A stretch of 64,000 nucleotides of DNA from Cyanoderma ruficeps (GCA_008694505.1 VZDJ01007749.1:7473790-7537789); one strand, 5' to 3'; shown: positions 49,345 to 61,684, numbered from the stretch's first letter. Numbers and translations: made by a program. The notes: a model not told the origin generated them from the letters alone.

Positions 49345-51094
49345 ACACATTCAGAATATTGATGGAAAAGGAAAATAAAACCTTTTGTCAAAAGCTCTTT
49401 CTCTCAAAATACTATCCTTTCCCTAGAAGGTTTAGGCATTGTACTGGATGTTCTAAAATTAAGCATAAATTCTGTTGAATGCAAGTTAACAATTAGATTT
49501 TTTCCTAAAAAAACATATGACTGGCATCCAACCTTTTAATGAAATAATTGACTAATCACTCACTATGGTACAGCTTCACAATCAACTCTTCCAACTAAAC
49601 TCATCTCCCCTGACCCACTCCTCACCACTTTCCTCTGCACTTCACTTCAGAAAATGTTCAGTACAGCCCATTAAGGAACACTTTAATTCAAGAGGGTCTG
49701 GCTGATCAAGAAAAATTAAGCTCCTAATAACAGCAAAATCGAAAGAAATTTGGACAAAATGACTCTCCGCATCACAGATTTTGTTTACTAGTGGGTAATT
49801 AATTCTCCACATATGTTGGGAACATCTGTCGCAGTGACCTGCCATCGTATCTGTGAAATGACTGCTGTGCAGCTCCTCTGCAGATCATTAGCAACACTCT
49901 GAAAGGAATCTTCCTCTTTCTCCCCCAAACGGGCATTGCTCTCTGGGGTGTCCACATCCCAGGAGCAGCCCAGGTCTCTGTGACTCTGCTCCTCCCCTGC
50001 TTCCAGCACCTATGTCTCCTGAACGATGCTGTGCTCAGAGGAGGACCTGGTGCCTGGTAGGAGGATGTGCAAGAGAGACATTACAAGAAAAATCAGATGG
50101 ATTTTGTCGTCCGTTGCATGGCTTGAATTTTGTCACAGTTGCATGAGTTAGCTGCCTTCTCAGCTAAGAAATCATTCTAGTTCAGTGTTCTAGGAGCAAA
50201 ACTGCCTGTTCTGTTTCTACTTGTCCCAAGGGCTTTGATGAATGGAGAAGAGAAAGGGAGTTTTTTCTCTTTCTGTGCAAAATTTCCTTTTCTTTCTGCA
50301 TAGGGACATCAAGACAGAATGAGGATGTGCCAAAGGAGGTAAAACAGAGGCCAAGTTTCCAGGCTTCATCTTCTATGTCTGTATTAAATTACTCTGTAAT
50401 ATCTAAAGGATGACCTGGTATAGGAAGTCTCCCCAGTTAGAGAAGGGAGATATCAGTGAATACTGACACCTGTGCAAATCCCTTTTTTACCATAAGTAAA
50501 GCAAAAAGCATAACAAATAAACACAAACACTAAAAAAAAAGCCCAGTGTCTGCACTTGAAAACCACATTTAGGTCATATATTGGCCAAGTACTGCTCACA
50601 TGCCAAGGCATAATCACATGCTTCAGAGCTTTACACATTATTTTCAAGGTCATGCAGAAAATATTTTTCTGGTGAGGCAAGTTCCCCTCCCACCCTCCCC
50701 CATACCCATAGGGACTAGAATAAGCTGAGGAGGGTGAACACCTGCAGCTCTCCCAAGACACCTGTGTTTACAGTGAATGCCACAAACCCAACAAATCTTC
50801 TTTCACATGAGACAAAAAAAGATGCAGACATCAAATAAAATTAATTTGAGATATCATTATACACAAAACAAAGCACCTACTGTAAGAATCATGTATCTCT
50901 CTCCCCCATATTTTATTATATACAGGGATTTCAGATCCTGTCATTAACAGATTTCCTTTAATTTTTAAATACCTTTTCTAACCTTCTCTAAATGTGCATT
51001 GTATCCCAAATCTAGGATTAACTCATGCCTTTAGGTAATTTTCTAATTTTATTTTTTTCAAGGGACACTGCCACATCAAAATTCTGGATAGATC
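49345..51094. other. Intergenic sequence; regulatory-looking part at 49640-49900
   Basis: At 49640-49900 motifs such as CCCATTAAGG, GGGTAATTAATTC, CTCCGCATC and CTGTCGCAGTGACC suggest a possible regulatory block. The 102-codon minus frame at 50453-50761 resembles nothing known. No named repeat is seen. Confidence 0.45.
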
Positions 51095-51170
51095 TAAACC
51101 AATGGTGTAGCTCCACTGGTATATGAGCATCAATGTTTATTTACACCCACTGAGATTGCTGAACCTCTCT
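51095..51170. mobile_element. Palindromic MITE-like relic
   Basis: AATGGTGTAGCTCCACTGG and TTTATTTACACCCACTGAG recall the sub-family with ggtgta..ctccattga and gatttacacc ends, also seen at 53135. Diverged, so moderate confidence only. Confidence 0.4.
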
Positions 51171-51480
51171 ATTTATTAAAAAACAACAGCAAACCCTTCT
51201 CACTGTTTCAGATCATAACAGAAATGAGAAATCCAAGACTAAATATCCAAGTCTAAATATTTCTTCTGAAATTAAGAAGCAATTTCTATCTTCAGTGTAA
51301 CGGTTGATCATGTGTAGCCTGAAATAAAGTAGGAAGAAGTCAGTCTGTAAATCATAAGACATTTATATAAATATAACTGTCTTGCTATTGAACACAATTG
51401 GTTGTATTCATTTTTCAAGATGCACAGCTTGTGAATGTACAGTTTGTTGGAGTGTACAAATCACTCCAAAGAAATTGTAG
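51171..51480. other. Intergenic spacer, nothing recognised
   Basis: Ordinary AT-rich sequence. A small direct duplication, AAATATCCAAGTCTAAATAT, lies near 51241. Confidence 0.6.
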
Positions 51481-51640
51481 CTAGAGCACAGGGCTGGGAA
51501 TTGGGAGATGGGAACTACTCCTGACTCGGCTGAAAACTACCTGTGTGACCTTGGCAAACATCTTAGGACTCATAGGACTGATGGCTGCTTAATGAGATAA
51601 TCTGCTATGAAAAATGGGGGTAGGGGTATCAGGTAAGAAC
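51481..51640 (+). mobile_element. MIR SINE fragment
   Basis: Begins CTAGAGCACAGGGCTGGGAA and continues with GGAGATGGGAAC, CCTGACTCGGCTG and CCTGTGTGACCTTGGCAAAC. These are the MIR tRNA-related and core landmarks (agagcacagg, ctgactctgcc, tgtgaccttgggcaa). It ends with AAAAATGGGGGTAGGGGTAT, the MIR 'aaaatggggataat' region. This is the longest MIR in the window. Confidence 0.75.
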
Positions 51641-53134
51641 GTATGTGTGCTCTTGAGAAGAAGAGGAGGCTTCTGAGGCTTATAATTTTTTAATTGGGCC
51701 AGTATTTTCAAAGGTTTTGAGACATCTTACATACAAAGTCTGAAATTATCAAGATTGCAGGAACAAGAGCAAATGGAAGAAGTGCGTCACTGGACTTGCC
51801 TTATGGAAAGTGACAGGGTCAGGAGGCAGTTTGGAGTGAAACCACATTTAATGCTGGGCTTGGTCTTGCACATATGAAGAGAACAGGCTGCCTGGGCAGA
51901 ACAGAGGTAGCTTTGACAGCAGAGGAGAAAGTGAAGTTCAATCATTGATCCTTTACAATATCAGAAACACTGAAAAAAAATCATGAAGAGGTGCAAACTT
52001 GTTGCTTTGGTTTTACCATGGGGATTGATTAAAGAGGAAATTTATTTTTGTTGCATTTCTAGCAAGAATAAGATAATGTGCCTGGGGTTCGCCACAGGCC
52101 TCTGGGGCTCATGGAGAGAAGTTGGAGAAACACTGAGAAACAGAAAATCTGTTAGCAATGCAGGGTCTCTGACAAGCAATCTCAGAAATTGCAAGGCCTC
52201 CAAGAGACAACATGCACATGTATTTATGTATATTCATATCCATTCACTTCTTATCTCATGTGGTATTAGTGAGAGTCATAACGGACATGTTATCGCAACA
52301 TGACAAGGTACAGAGGTCTGTAAAGGACTTCCTGCACTTCATGTCCAGAATATTTCCTTTAAGGACTGTTCAGCAAATGCTTCAAAGAAGATCTTCTGCT
52401 TGTGGACCACAAAAATAACAATGAGAGGAAATTGCCTACCAGGATCAGCATGAGAAATTTTTAACCACTATGTAATAGAGGTGAGTATCATTCCCATCTC
52501 CTTCTCTCAGTCCAGTTCCATAATTTCCAGAGGATCAGGGCAGAAGGGAGAGAGTATAATCTCCATCTTTATCTTTGAAGTTCACAACAGATTTACACAC
52601 AAGCACTGCACCCTGTGTACTGTCTTTAGTCCTCCTGTAATCCCTGACAGTGTAGACTCTTCTGCATACTTTTAACCTAGAGAAAATCTAGAGAAAGTTG
52701 TCTGTGAAAAGTCAGAACAGCTTTGGAAAACAACAGTGCTCCAAAGATGCAGGGATGTCAAAATGGCTGTGGCCACCCATAGACAATGTCTCCAGACACC
52801 TTTTCAAATGTATTCCAAAACACTGATCAATTCTGCAAGAAATCTCGGAAGTTAGATTTTTGTGAAGAGACCTTCTTCATCCCTGCATTGTCCTCCTTTC
52901 CACTCCTTACCATGCACACTTCCCCCTTCCTTCAAGCTGAAACAAGTTGGAAGGAGGTCTTCCACAGGAGATTTTAAAGGGTTTGCTTCCCACAAATTCC
53001 TCACATTTCCCCACCCACTCCATCCATGGCAGACCCTGCTCTGACCCAATATGATTCACTGTTCCTTCTGCAGGCTGTAATCTCCAGGGGAGATTGCCAG
53101 GGGAGCAAAACCAGCAGCCAAATATCAACTGACG
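51641..53134. other. Intergenic sequence, no gene recognised
   Basis: A 106-codon plus frame (51983-52303) and a 108-codon minus frame (52907-53233) are open. Neither resembles a protein, and the second overlaps a palindromic relic. No other named repeat is seen. Confidence 0.55.
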
Positions 53135-53222
53135 GCTTTGCCTGTGTAAATCCATAGCAACTCCATTGAAATCACTGGAATTAGTTTGGCTTGACACCAG
53201 TAAGAAGAAGAGCTGGATTTGA
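53135..53222. mobile_element. Palindromic MITE-like relic
   Basis: CCTGTGTAAATCCATAGCAA and CTCCATTGAAATCACTGGAA, then TTAGTTTGGCTTGACACCAG, form two diverged reverse-complement halves around a CATTGAAATCA..TGG centre. The same sub-family pattern occurs at 51095. Confidence 0.5.
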
Positions 53223-55678
53223 CTCATTAGCACAATAAGGGAGAAATTAGTTAGATTACACTAAGGATTTCTTTGATAAAAAACATTTAGTTTTCATTTA
53301 ACCAGTGCAAAGGTAACAGCATAATTCCCTTAAGGAATGTTCAGAAATAGTGGCCTATATACAAAGAAGGAAAACCCTTAAAGAGGAGTATGCTGTCAGG
53401 GAGAGTGAGACTGATGCCCAGGAGAGCTGTATATAATTAGCTGTCATCATTTACATGGTTAGTTTCTTCACCACATACAAAATATACATAATTACAGTTC
53501 ACTTACAAAGCATTCATTTGCTGTTTTCCATATCTTATGAATTTTTATGGCACATAAGTCAGTTACCATTAAGTTAAAATCTAGGCCAAAATTTCTAGAA
53601 AATTTCCAAGAACAATCTCTTGTAGATTGCAGGAGAATCAGCTATGACTGCTTAGTATTACAGTTGCTAATCCTGCCAAAACACAGTGTTTAGTTATTTA
53701 TAACCACATCAAATATTGAGATTGTTGCTCATATGAGTTAGTTACAAACAACTAAAATTTGACACTTTAATACATGCTAAAAGCTCGAAAAAGGCTTCAG
53801 ACAATCTTAGTCAAAATAATACAGCTATTTCAATTCACATTAATAAGGAAAAATATCTTTTATATCTTGGAAATTTTTTAAAATCATGTTGCTGAGAAAC
53901 TGTACTGAACTAGAATTTTTAAGGCCGATCTTCTTGTCAGGAATGGGAATGCACACACCTTTAAGAGAGCTATGAACTTCAGCCAAATTTTGGTTCTTCT
54001 GTAATATGCAGAGACACTAGCAGGTGAATGAATTGTCCGAAGACCAGAGCACTATAAAAACCTTCTCAGGAATCAGATATGGGGGAAAAACATTAAGAAA
54101 ACATACCCAGGGGTTACAACAGCCCCTATTATTACTGAATCTGACCATGCCTTTGCTGCTAATGAACTAATGTGATGTTCACTGGCCATTTGGAATTTTC
54201 ATCTCTCCTCCTTTTGTGGATTTGGAGTTGCTAACAACTTACTATGAGTATGAGGCAGTTTCATTTAAAAAAAAAACAACAAACAGCAAATGAATGAGCT
54301 GAACTAATTTCTATCTGTAACCTCTGTGAGGAAAGAGAAGTAGAATATTTTGATAAATAATATTTATCAAGGTCCTTTACTATAGGGAGAAAACACCTCC
54401 TTGTTGGCCTATGCATCTCTACACTAATGAACATGAATTTCTAAACAAAATTCTGTAGAATAAGACTGACTCTAGAGTGATTGACTAGAAATCAAAACCT
54501 CATTGTTAGCATGGCATTAAGTGCTGACTTAGTAGAAGCATTCCCTGTTGGCTCAAATTTCTTTTAACAGCAGAGGGCTAATACTGTCTTATCAAAAAGC
54601 TATACTGACTGTATATACTCTGTTATCTCACTACCAGCACAAAAATAATTGTGCTTTATGAGTAATAGTGTTCTTTCTTCCTGTGTTTTTCAAATTCTTG
54701 AGGTACAAGACTCTATCCTTCCTCAAAACTTAGGTTATTGGAGAAGTTGATCTTAAGTGAAGGTTGAGAAGGGGTCCAATACTACAGTATCTCTCTGAAG
54801 AGAGGAAAAGGTGAAACCTGGCAAAAGGTACAAGAAAATAGAAGTAGGAGCACATTTTTACCATGTCTAGAGTAAACAATGCAAATTTATGAAATATATA
54901 CATATGCATATATTTGTGGACAAAGTACTTTATGGAGCTTGATCTGAAGTCCATTAAAAAAGGCAGCTTAGAAACAGCAGTCAAGAAGCCAGGAACAGCG
55001 AGCATGGATCTTTCTGAAAAAAAATGTTTCCCAGCAATTTCCAGACAAAGGGAGAGGAAATAGTGCAAAACACACCCACCATCTCTGGAAATAATATTTG
55101 GGCTCAGCTTATAGTGGGTAAATGCCTCCAGGAAATGATTGAAGCTTCCAATATGTGTACGATGAAAAGGAAATGGTCTAGAATATGCAATTGGATCTTC
55201 TTTTAAAGGAATTAACAAATATAAAACCCTCTGTGTACTCATGCAGAAGAATAAGACTGCAGACTGCTTGTTTGCCCCAGAATTTGACACTGGCCTGAGG
55301 GCAATATTCAAATTCCACCCACTGTCATTTCTATGCTCAATGTCCTTCAAATTTCTCAAATCTCTTTCAACTTTGCCCTACACAGTGACTACCCGGTGCC
55401 ATTTCTGTAGATGTTTGTATGTGAACTACAATATTACTGTTGTTAGGAAGTAAGTATCACTAATTAATATAGATAGATGATTTTTAAAATTCTGCTAGTA
55501 TCTGCATTGGATTGGCATTTGGATATTGGTAACTGTGGTCTACTGAGAGCAATTGAGCAACATTGCTTTATCTAAGCTGGCTTTCTGCACCTCGGTTTGC
55601 TAGGCACCCTTGGCACATCTGGAGGCAGGTCTCTGCCTTGGGAAAGACAGGAAAATAAAGGAACTGGAGCTGTGAGTT
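53223..55678. other. Intergenic sequence holding the window's longest ORF, not called as a gene
   Basis: The minus frame 54730-55359 is open for 209 codons. It is rich in Phe, Leu, Ser and His, has no recognisable domain, and lies opposite a purine-rich plus strand, so chance is the simplest reading. A small palindrome, TGATAAATA-A-TATTTATCA, lies at 54351-54369. No named repeat is seen. Confidence 0.5.
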
Positions 55679-55720
55679 AAATATTTTTAATATTTTTAAT
55701 ATTTAAGTATTTTTATATTA
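55679..55720. repeat. AT-rich tandem repeat, AATATTTTT unit
   Basis: Three to four imperfect copies of an AATATTTTT-like unit. Low-complexity slippage product. Confidence 0.8.
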
Positions 55721-55889
55721 GATTATTTTCTGAGACTTGTAACATGTTTGGAAGGTTTGATCACAGGTTCTTACTACATTTCCCTGTGTGGTCAAACACT
55801 GAAGCTTTAGCAGAACTCCCTCTTCTTCAAGCAAATGTTGTGAGAAACTAACATCTGCTCAAAAAACGTGACTCACATGGCACTTTAAT
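55721..55889. other. Intergenic spacer, nothing recognised
   Basis: Ordinary AT-rich sequence. Confidence 0.6.
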
Positions 55890-56110
55890 AATGCATTGAA
55901 ATTGCTGAGGGACATGGTTGTGAAGACTTGCATGTACCACACCTTCCCACACACTGTGTGCAAGACTGCATTTAAAAATTTGCAAAGTCTAAGCAGATGC
56001 TCTTACCATGACAAATGACTTTTTAATCAGTCATAATTTTGCACTAAGTGCTGTATAAGTGCCCTTTGTTTCACTACTTAAACTGTCAATGGCTAACAAT
56101 GGAAGCCACA
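55890..56110. promoter_or_regulatory. Possible conserved non-coding element
   Basis: Dense motifs include CACTTTAATAATGC, AATGACTTTTTAATCAGTCA (a gapped AP-1-like inverted pair), TTTCACTACTTAAAC and CTGTCATTAAAAGC. No repeat signature or coding frame is present. Confidence 0.33.
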
Positions 56111-57087
56111 GACTAGTGGCTGTCATTAAAAGCAATGGAAAAAAATCAATACAATTTTTAATTAAAGCTTCCCAATGACTTGAGCTTTTAAGAAAGGATT
56201 CTCTTTATCAGTACATCTTGCCTCCAAGGCCTTTCTGGCACTTCAGAAGTTAACACACAGGCAAATTGTGGTATTTCCAGCATGCTCCTGGGAACAAGGA
56301 GAGAAGAGAGCTTGAGAAGAATTCAGGGAAAATACTTTCTATTTGATTGGTATTGGTAGGGTAGGGATAAAGTACATGAAGCCTGTGGAAACCCTAAAGC
56401 ATGTTTTTTATTAGACCTTTGAAAATATAGAATGATATATAAGAGCTACTCTGACAGTAAAAGTTGCAATATAGATTTTTCTGTATAAGCTTGTGAAAAA
56501 CCAGCTGGAAAAACTTCCTATTGCTGTCATTATTGGAGTATTTATGTTATTGACTGCCTCAAGCAACTTGTCTTTGTTTAGTCTTTTCTTACCCCTGAGT
56601 GCTCAGGTTTTTTCTTGTTGCATTTTTTCTAATACCTTCTGTTTCTCTGTCATCTGCAAATGTGTTTCTGAAGAAGCATATATATTTTCACTCATGGTAA
56701 TAAAATCTTTACTGGTGTACCTTTAATGGCAATAACAGACAACTGTAGAACTAAATTTCTCAATTGAAGAGGAATTTGATGGGAATAAATGAAAGGGCTG
56801 GGACAAACAGATGATCTTCTGGGGTACTTGCTGGGTTGATAAAACTTCTAAATGAGCATACTTATTTTGAAATTAGGGAGAAATTTTTGGACTAGGTAAA
56901 ATTTTATTGAAAGGCATAGAATACGAGGCAAGAGGTACTTGAGTACTGTAGTATGTGTTCATTTACGTTACAAAATAATTAAGTATCAAGCAAAATTTTG
57001 CAGCATATGTGAACTTGGCATGACCTATGAAAACTTGTGTTCCTTTTGCATTCTAGAGAAAGTTACAGTCTCAGTAAATAGAAATGA
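56111..57087. other. Intergenic sequence, no gene recognised
   Basis: Frames under 80 codons. A phrase near 56650 (CTGTCATCTGCAAATGTG) faintly recalls old CR1 but is too short to call. Confidence 0.55.
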
Positions 57088-57137
57088 TGAAGAGCATGAC
57101 CTCATGCTCTTCAATTCATGAAGAGCATGAATTCATG
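57088..57137. repeat. Hairpin with a repeated 12-mer
   Basis: TGAAGAGCATGA (57088-57099) is followed after CC by its exact complement, giving a 12-bp stem with a 2-nt loop (57088-57113). The same 12-mer occurs again directly at 57119-57130, flanked by TTCATG/CATGAA. There are thus three copies in two orientations within 50 bp. Confidence 0.85.
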
Positions 57138-59739
57138 TGAACAGCACTTTTAGGTTTTTATATATTTAGACTGTGATCCTTTTGTTTGCAAACTGAAGAC
57201 TGTTATATTATGAACCAGAAAATGGAGTATTAAAAATTCCCTGCTTCGAGGACAAATGACTAGATGGTTTTGCATTTGACATTTGATTAAATATTGAAGA
57301 AATAATAAGAACAGAATTCAGGACTTCTGTAATACTTTCACCAAGTGTATGGCAGTGTGAGTAAGCTGATCTTCTGAGCATTATGTGGTTGATAGTGCTT
57401 TTACTTCCATACAAGATGTTTTCATAAGCAACACCTAGTTTCTAACATAAGTTGTATTTCTACTTTATATTTCTGATTTAATCACCTGTGTCTCAAATTT
57501 CCATTACCTTTTATTTCCCTATCTGTGATATGTAGAGGGTAGACTTTTTGTCATAGGAGTAGCATTTAGCATGCAGCATTTCTTTTTCTTGTTTAAATTA
57601 CAGAACTTCCATAAGGAGTAATGAAGAAGAAAATGGCAATGGAAGAAAAAAACCCACCAGCTGTGCAGAAGATATATGCTCAATGCTAGCAAATGGAAAA
57701 GAATGAAAGTAATGCATTGGGATTTGGCAGTGCATCCAGCATCCTTGGGTACAATCAGCATGGCCTACCTGCCCCGAATGAGCTCCAGGGGCTTCTTATT
57801 CTGCTTTCATCCAAGTCAGTCTTTCAGATTTGCTCTCTGATCAAGACTCAGATGTCTGGACTTCTTTAAAGGGAAGATAGAGATGTGGAGTAGAAGTTGC
57901 TGAACATCATCTTCCCTGTTCTGGGCTGACAACAGCAACAATCCACAGTGACTGTTGCCTCAGTGCAAATCAGGAGCATGATAAAGTGCATTACTGAGGA
58001 TATGGCATTTCTTGTGCCAAGAGGTCTTATTCAGCCGAGTTTCCACTGCCAGGCAAGGTGTGACATGAGATGGGAGTCTGGGATTCACTCTCACGACTGA
58101 AGTTACTGCCTTCAGGCCTTGATTGTGTGGACTGAAGTAACAGAGGGCAGCCAGTTAAGCTGCCTCTGTAGTAACTGTGTCCTCTCAGAACTGTAAAGGA
58201 AGACTGCTCCTGGAGGGTGTTGAACTGGACCAGGCTGTTAGTGTTTTATGAGGCAAGTGGCACACACTCCTTTGTGTTCATTTCTCAGGTTATCCCTGCT
58301 GAAGCAGAGAACTCATCTGAGCAGCTCCTTCCAAGCTGAAAGGTATCCAGAAAAAAAGTGCCTATGGAAAAGATAATGGTGACTGATGCACTAGAGCTCT
58401 GCAGGTAGGAGCTGTCTGGAATTTAGAATATCATCTTCCTCATGCCTCTTTGGGTGTCCACTTGCTCAGACTTGAACAAGTTGCTTCGTTTCTGTCATGT
58501 CCCTGTGCATTGGAATCTAGACTGGCCTTGCAAACACCAAAAGCTCAATAGGCAAAGTTCAAAGAAAAAAATTACTGCCCTTCCAAAATGTGTCTGGTAT
58601 CTATCGTGGGTCTGTGTCCTCCAACAGTGCACTTTTCCCATTCCTGTCTCAGAAAATGAGCAGCAGCATTTCTGGGGAGTTTTTGCCTTTTGATCTCCTC
58701 TCTGATCTAATGCAATTGTCCACTGGCAGAAGCGCTGCGAGGTGCAGAATAAAGTAATGAAGCTAATCTGATTTCCAACCCCCAACCCCAGTATCTACAT
58801 GCCCTTATTATATTAGATTCCTAATGAGATTCTCTGTCTGCACTCCAGAAACCAGGCTGGAAATGTATGTATATGTGGGAAGAGGGGCATGTTGTGGAAG
58901 GTTGCCTCCATTTACATCCCATCTTTAATGGATAAAATCTGCCTGTCCTTGAGTTGCAAGGAATCTGCCTCCAACATTTCTTGAGAGAGAAGCTTCTAAA
59001 ATTGCTAAGAAAAAAAATTATATATTTAACACTGATATGGCGCTATGGCACGAAATGTAAGCATGGGAGAAATGCAGGGAGGAATCTTCTTGTGAAGGTC
59101 TTGTGCACCTGCCTGATAAAGCTGGAAGATTTCCTGAAGTGAGAGGAGAGTGAGCTGGAGGGATGCATCTGAGCTGAAATTGCCAGGAAGAACTTAATAA
59201 ACTCTGGAAAGAACTCTGAACAAAGCAATTTTTTGTTGTTGAGCAGCACACATAATTACTTCTTAGTGAGTAGGGTGTGTGTACACATTTAAAGGTCCCA
59301 TGAAGTGTGGTCGTGCAAGTAATGTAATCCATAGTTAATCCATAGTTAAAAAACACAGTTCTTATCTTTCTCAGCTGTACAGAGCCATTTCCAAGATGTT
59401 TTTAATAAAGAAGTGGACAGCTGCTGAATGCTGCAGAGGTGGTCAGTAATAGGGCCATCTCAGGCTAAAATTCACACACCAGAACCATGTTTCTCCAGTT
59501 TGGTCATAAAAAAGCCTCTTCTGCTACATTGGATTCAATGCATCTTAGAGAACTTAGAAATCTTAGAGTATTTCTCAGAGAGTGTATGGTTATCACAGAA
59601 GATTTTTACTTTCCTTAGAGGCCAAGTTGTGCCTTCAGTTATGTCACTGAAATGTACCTGCTGTAATCCAGTACACAAAATAACCATCACCTAGCAGAGA
59701 AAAACCTCTGGCCTCCCCTCAGTTCAGTTAAAGGCACTG
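57138..59739. other. Intergenic sequence, no gene recognised
   Basis: Frames reach 112 codons (59018-59356, minus) and 96 codons (58495-58785, minus), without resemblance to proteins. A partial CTCF-type match lies at 58137-58151. The region 57700-58450 is GC-richer than its surroundings but shows no coding pattern. No named repeat is seen. Confidence 0.5.
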
Positions 59740-59910
59740 CCAGCAAGGCCTAAATCCAGCTTCATACTTGACGGGCCCAAACTTGGTCACTTCAAAACTG
59801 AGTTTGCCACTTTGTCCTGAGGCAGAATTTTTTTGTTAAAAAGGGCCCTCATGACGGCTGGGTGTTTATGGATAAAATGCCTTTAAAAGCAGTTTAACAG
59901 CCTTGTCTGG
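59740..59910. promoter_or_regulatory. Possible conserved non-coding element
   Basis: Contains CTTGACGGGCCC, the composite GGGCCCTCATGACGGCTGGG and GTTTATGGATAAAATGCC, with retained CpGs and no repeat signature. Confidence 0.33.
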
Positions 59911-60447
59911 TTTCTTCATGGACAAAGGTCCATATCACAGAAGCACTATACATAATTCACCACAAGAGAGCCCCAGAACTAAGCAAGAAAGCTAAATTAC
60001 CTGTCACTTCCAGAAGAAGTGTTCCCTTTGGGTCAAGGTTGAAATCATTGGTAAACCGATGTGAAGAAGATCACATTGGTCTCTGTATGGATTCCTTCCC
60101 TGTGTCAGGACTGCAGAGAAATAAGGCAGGCAGAATGAACGCCAGCTAAAATTTCCAAGTTATTCTCAATTCTTATTCACAAACCAGTGAGTCTGTCCCT
60201 GATCAAAGTTTAAGGGATGAATCAGCATTGATTCTTCCTCTAAAGCAAAACAAGGCATGTGGCAGAGCAGGTATTCTGCTCACAGGGGCATCCTGTCAGA
60301 GGTGCAGGGCACTACGGCTGTGTCTGAATACAAAAAACACCTCATTATGACCCGGGATGGGAAATGCTGCTAGTTACAGGGAGCAAGTATGACTTCAGGA
60401 GTACAGTTCATGAGAAGTAGATGCCATCTGGCTGTCATTAAGTGGCT
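59911..60447. other. Intergenic sequence, no gene recognised
   Basis: No frame and no named repeat stands out. A few CpGs (GAACGCC, CTACGGC, GACCCGGG) are kept. Confidence 0.6.
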
Positions 60448-60487
60448 GATTGTGGCTTTCTGTGATTGACTGGTGATTGATTGACAG
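60448..60487. promoter_or_regulatory. PBX/MEIS-type site cluster
   Basis: TGATTGACAG (60478-60487) is an exact match to the classical PBX-MEIS heterodimer motif. A one-mismatch copy, TGATTGACTG, lies at 60463-60472 and another TGATTG at about 60448. A TGTCA half site (MEIS/TGIF type) lies just upstream in GCTGTCATTAAG. Binding is inferred from motif only. Confidence 0.4.
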
Positions 60488-61684
60488 GTAGTAGAGAGGA
60501 AAGGGATATAGGTTGTCAGCCAGACCTTCCAGCCTTTTGTTTCAGTCCTCTAATTTTTGTGGTGTGTGTAGCTATCAGGGGGGCAATTTTTCTTTCAGTC
60601 CTACTTGCATTGCAGCCTCCATGTCAAGTAGACTTGAAGTCTGTAGAGAAGAACAGGAAACTGGGGAGAGTATTCCACCAAACACTTCACAGTTTCATTC
60701 TGGGAAAAAGATGTCATTTAAAGAAGATGTTTGGTCCTATCTTCCCTTTCCCACATGCTCACGTTTCTAAAGCCTGTAAGGAATAAATTTATGCTGTGTC
60801 ACATTAAGTTTATAACAACTTCAAATATTTTAACAGTTTAATAACACCTTTTCTAGATATTAATTTGAAAAACTGAACCTTAACTGATAGGACACAGAAA
60901 AATACAGTCAAATTAGGCTTGCACTGGTCCACAACAAAATATTTGGGATGGAAGTATTTGTTTCTCCCTGAAAATCAAAGTGACTCAGGCCTGTGTTGTT
61001 CTGAGCAATGTTTGCTTGTTTTAAATATGCATAGAGTAACTGGTTTCTGGGAGTGCAAGCACATGGCAAAGGCTTAATTCAGGACTGGGTCATGAACAGT
61101 CTTTGTGCAGTCTCTACGAGGAGTGTGTGCCAAGGGAGTGGGTGGGAGCTGCTCTGCCTCTCCATAGCACTTGGATGGACTATTACAGCAAAGCTCCAAA
61201 TTGCTCAGGTTTATGGGATCCCTGCTAGAGACTGAGCTTGCAGTCCAGGCAGTACCATCCTAAGGCTGGAAAGCATCCCAGGGGAGGTGGTGGTTGCAGT
61301 GGGGGCTGCTCTAAGCTGGGAGGGTGGAGCAGTTTCTAAAGAAGGCTCTAAGGTCAGTAAATGAGCAAGTAGAGTAAGAAATCAGAACATAGCTCAAGAT
61401 GGTCAGTGGTATCTAGCTGACTGTTCCTCGATTTTCAGATATTAGCAATGTATCTCTTCCTCTGCAGGGGGCTAATTTTGCCTCAGTGAAGGTTTTGGGT
61501 ATGGGGCAGTCTGTGCTTGCAAAGGGACTTGCCCGTGCCCAAGTTAGACCTTATCAGGTCTGCTTCATTACAGTTTGCCTATTAGTCTGCTGTGTTTCCT
61601 GGGACAAAATCTCCTTTGCTTTCCAGGACTGTTGCTTCCAAATAAAGAATGAAAATAACTTGTAAAACATCAACAAAGATATTG
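60488..61684. other. Intergenic sequence, no gene recognised
   Basis: Overlapping 101- and 85-codon plus frames (60481-60786) are unlike any protein. G-rich patches at 61260-61330. No named repeat is seen. Confidence 0.55.
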
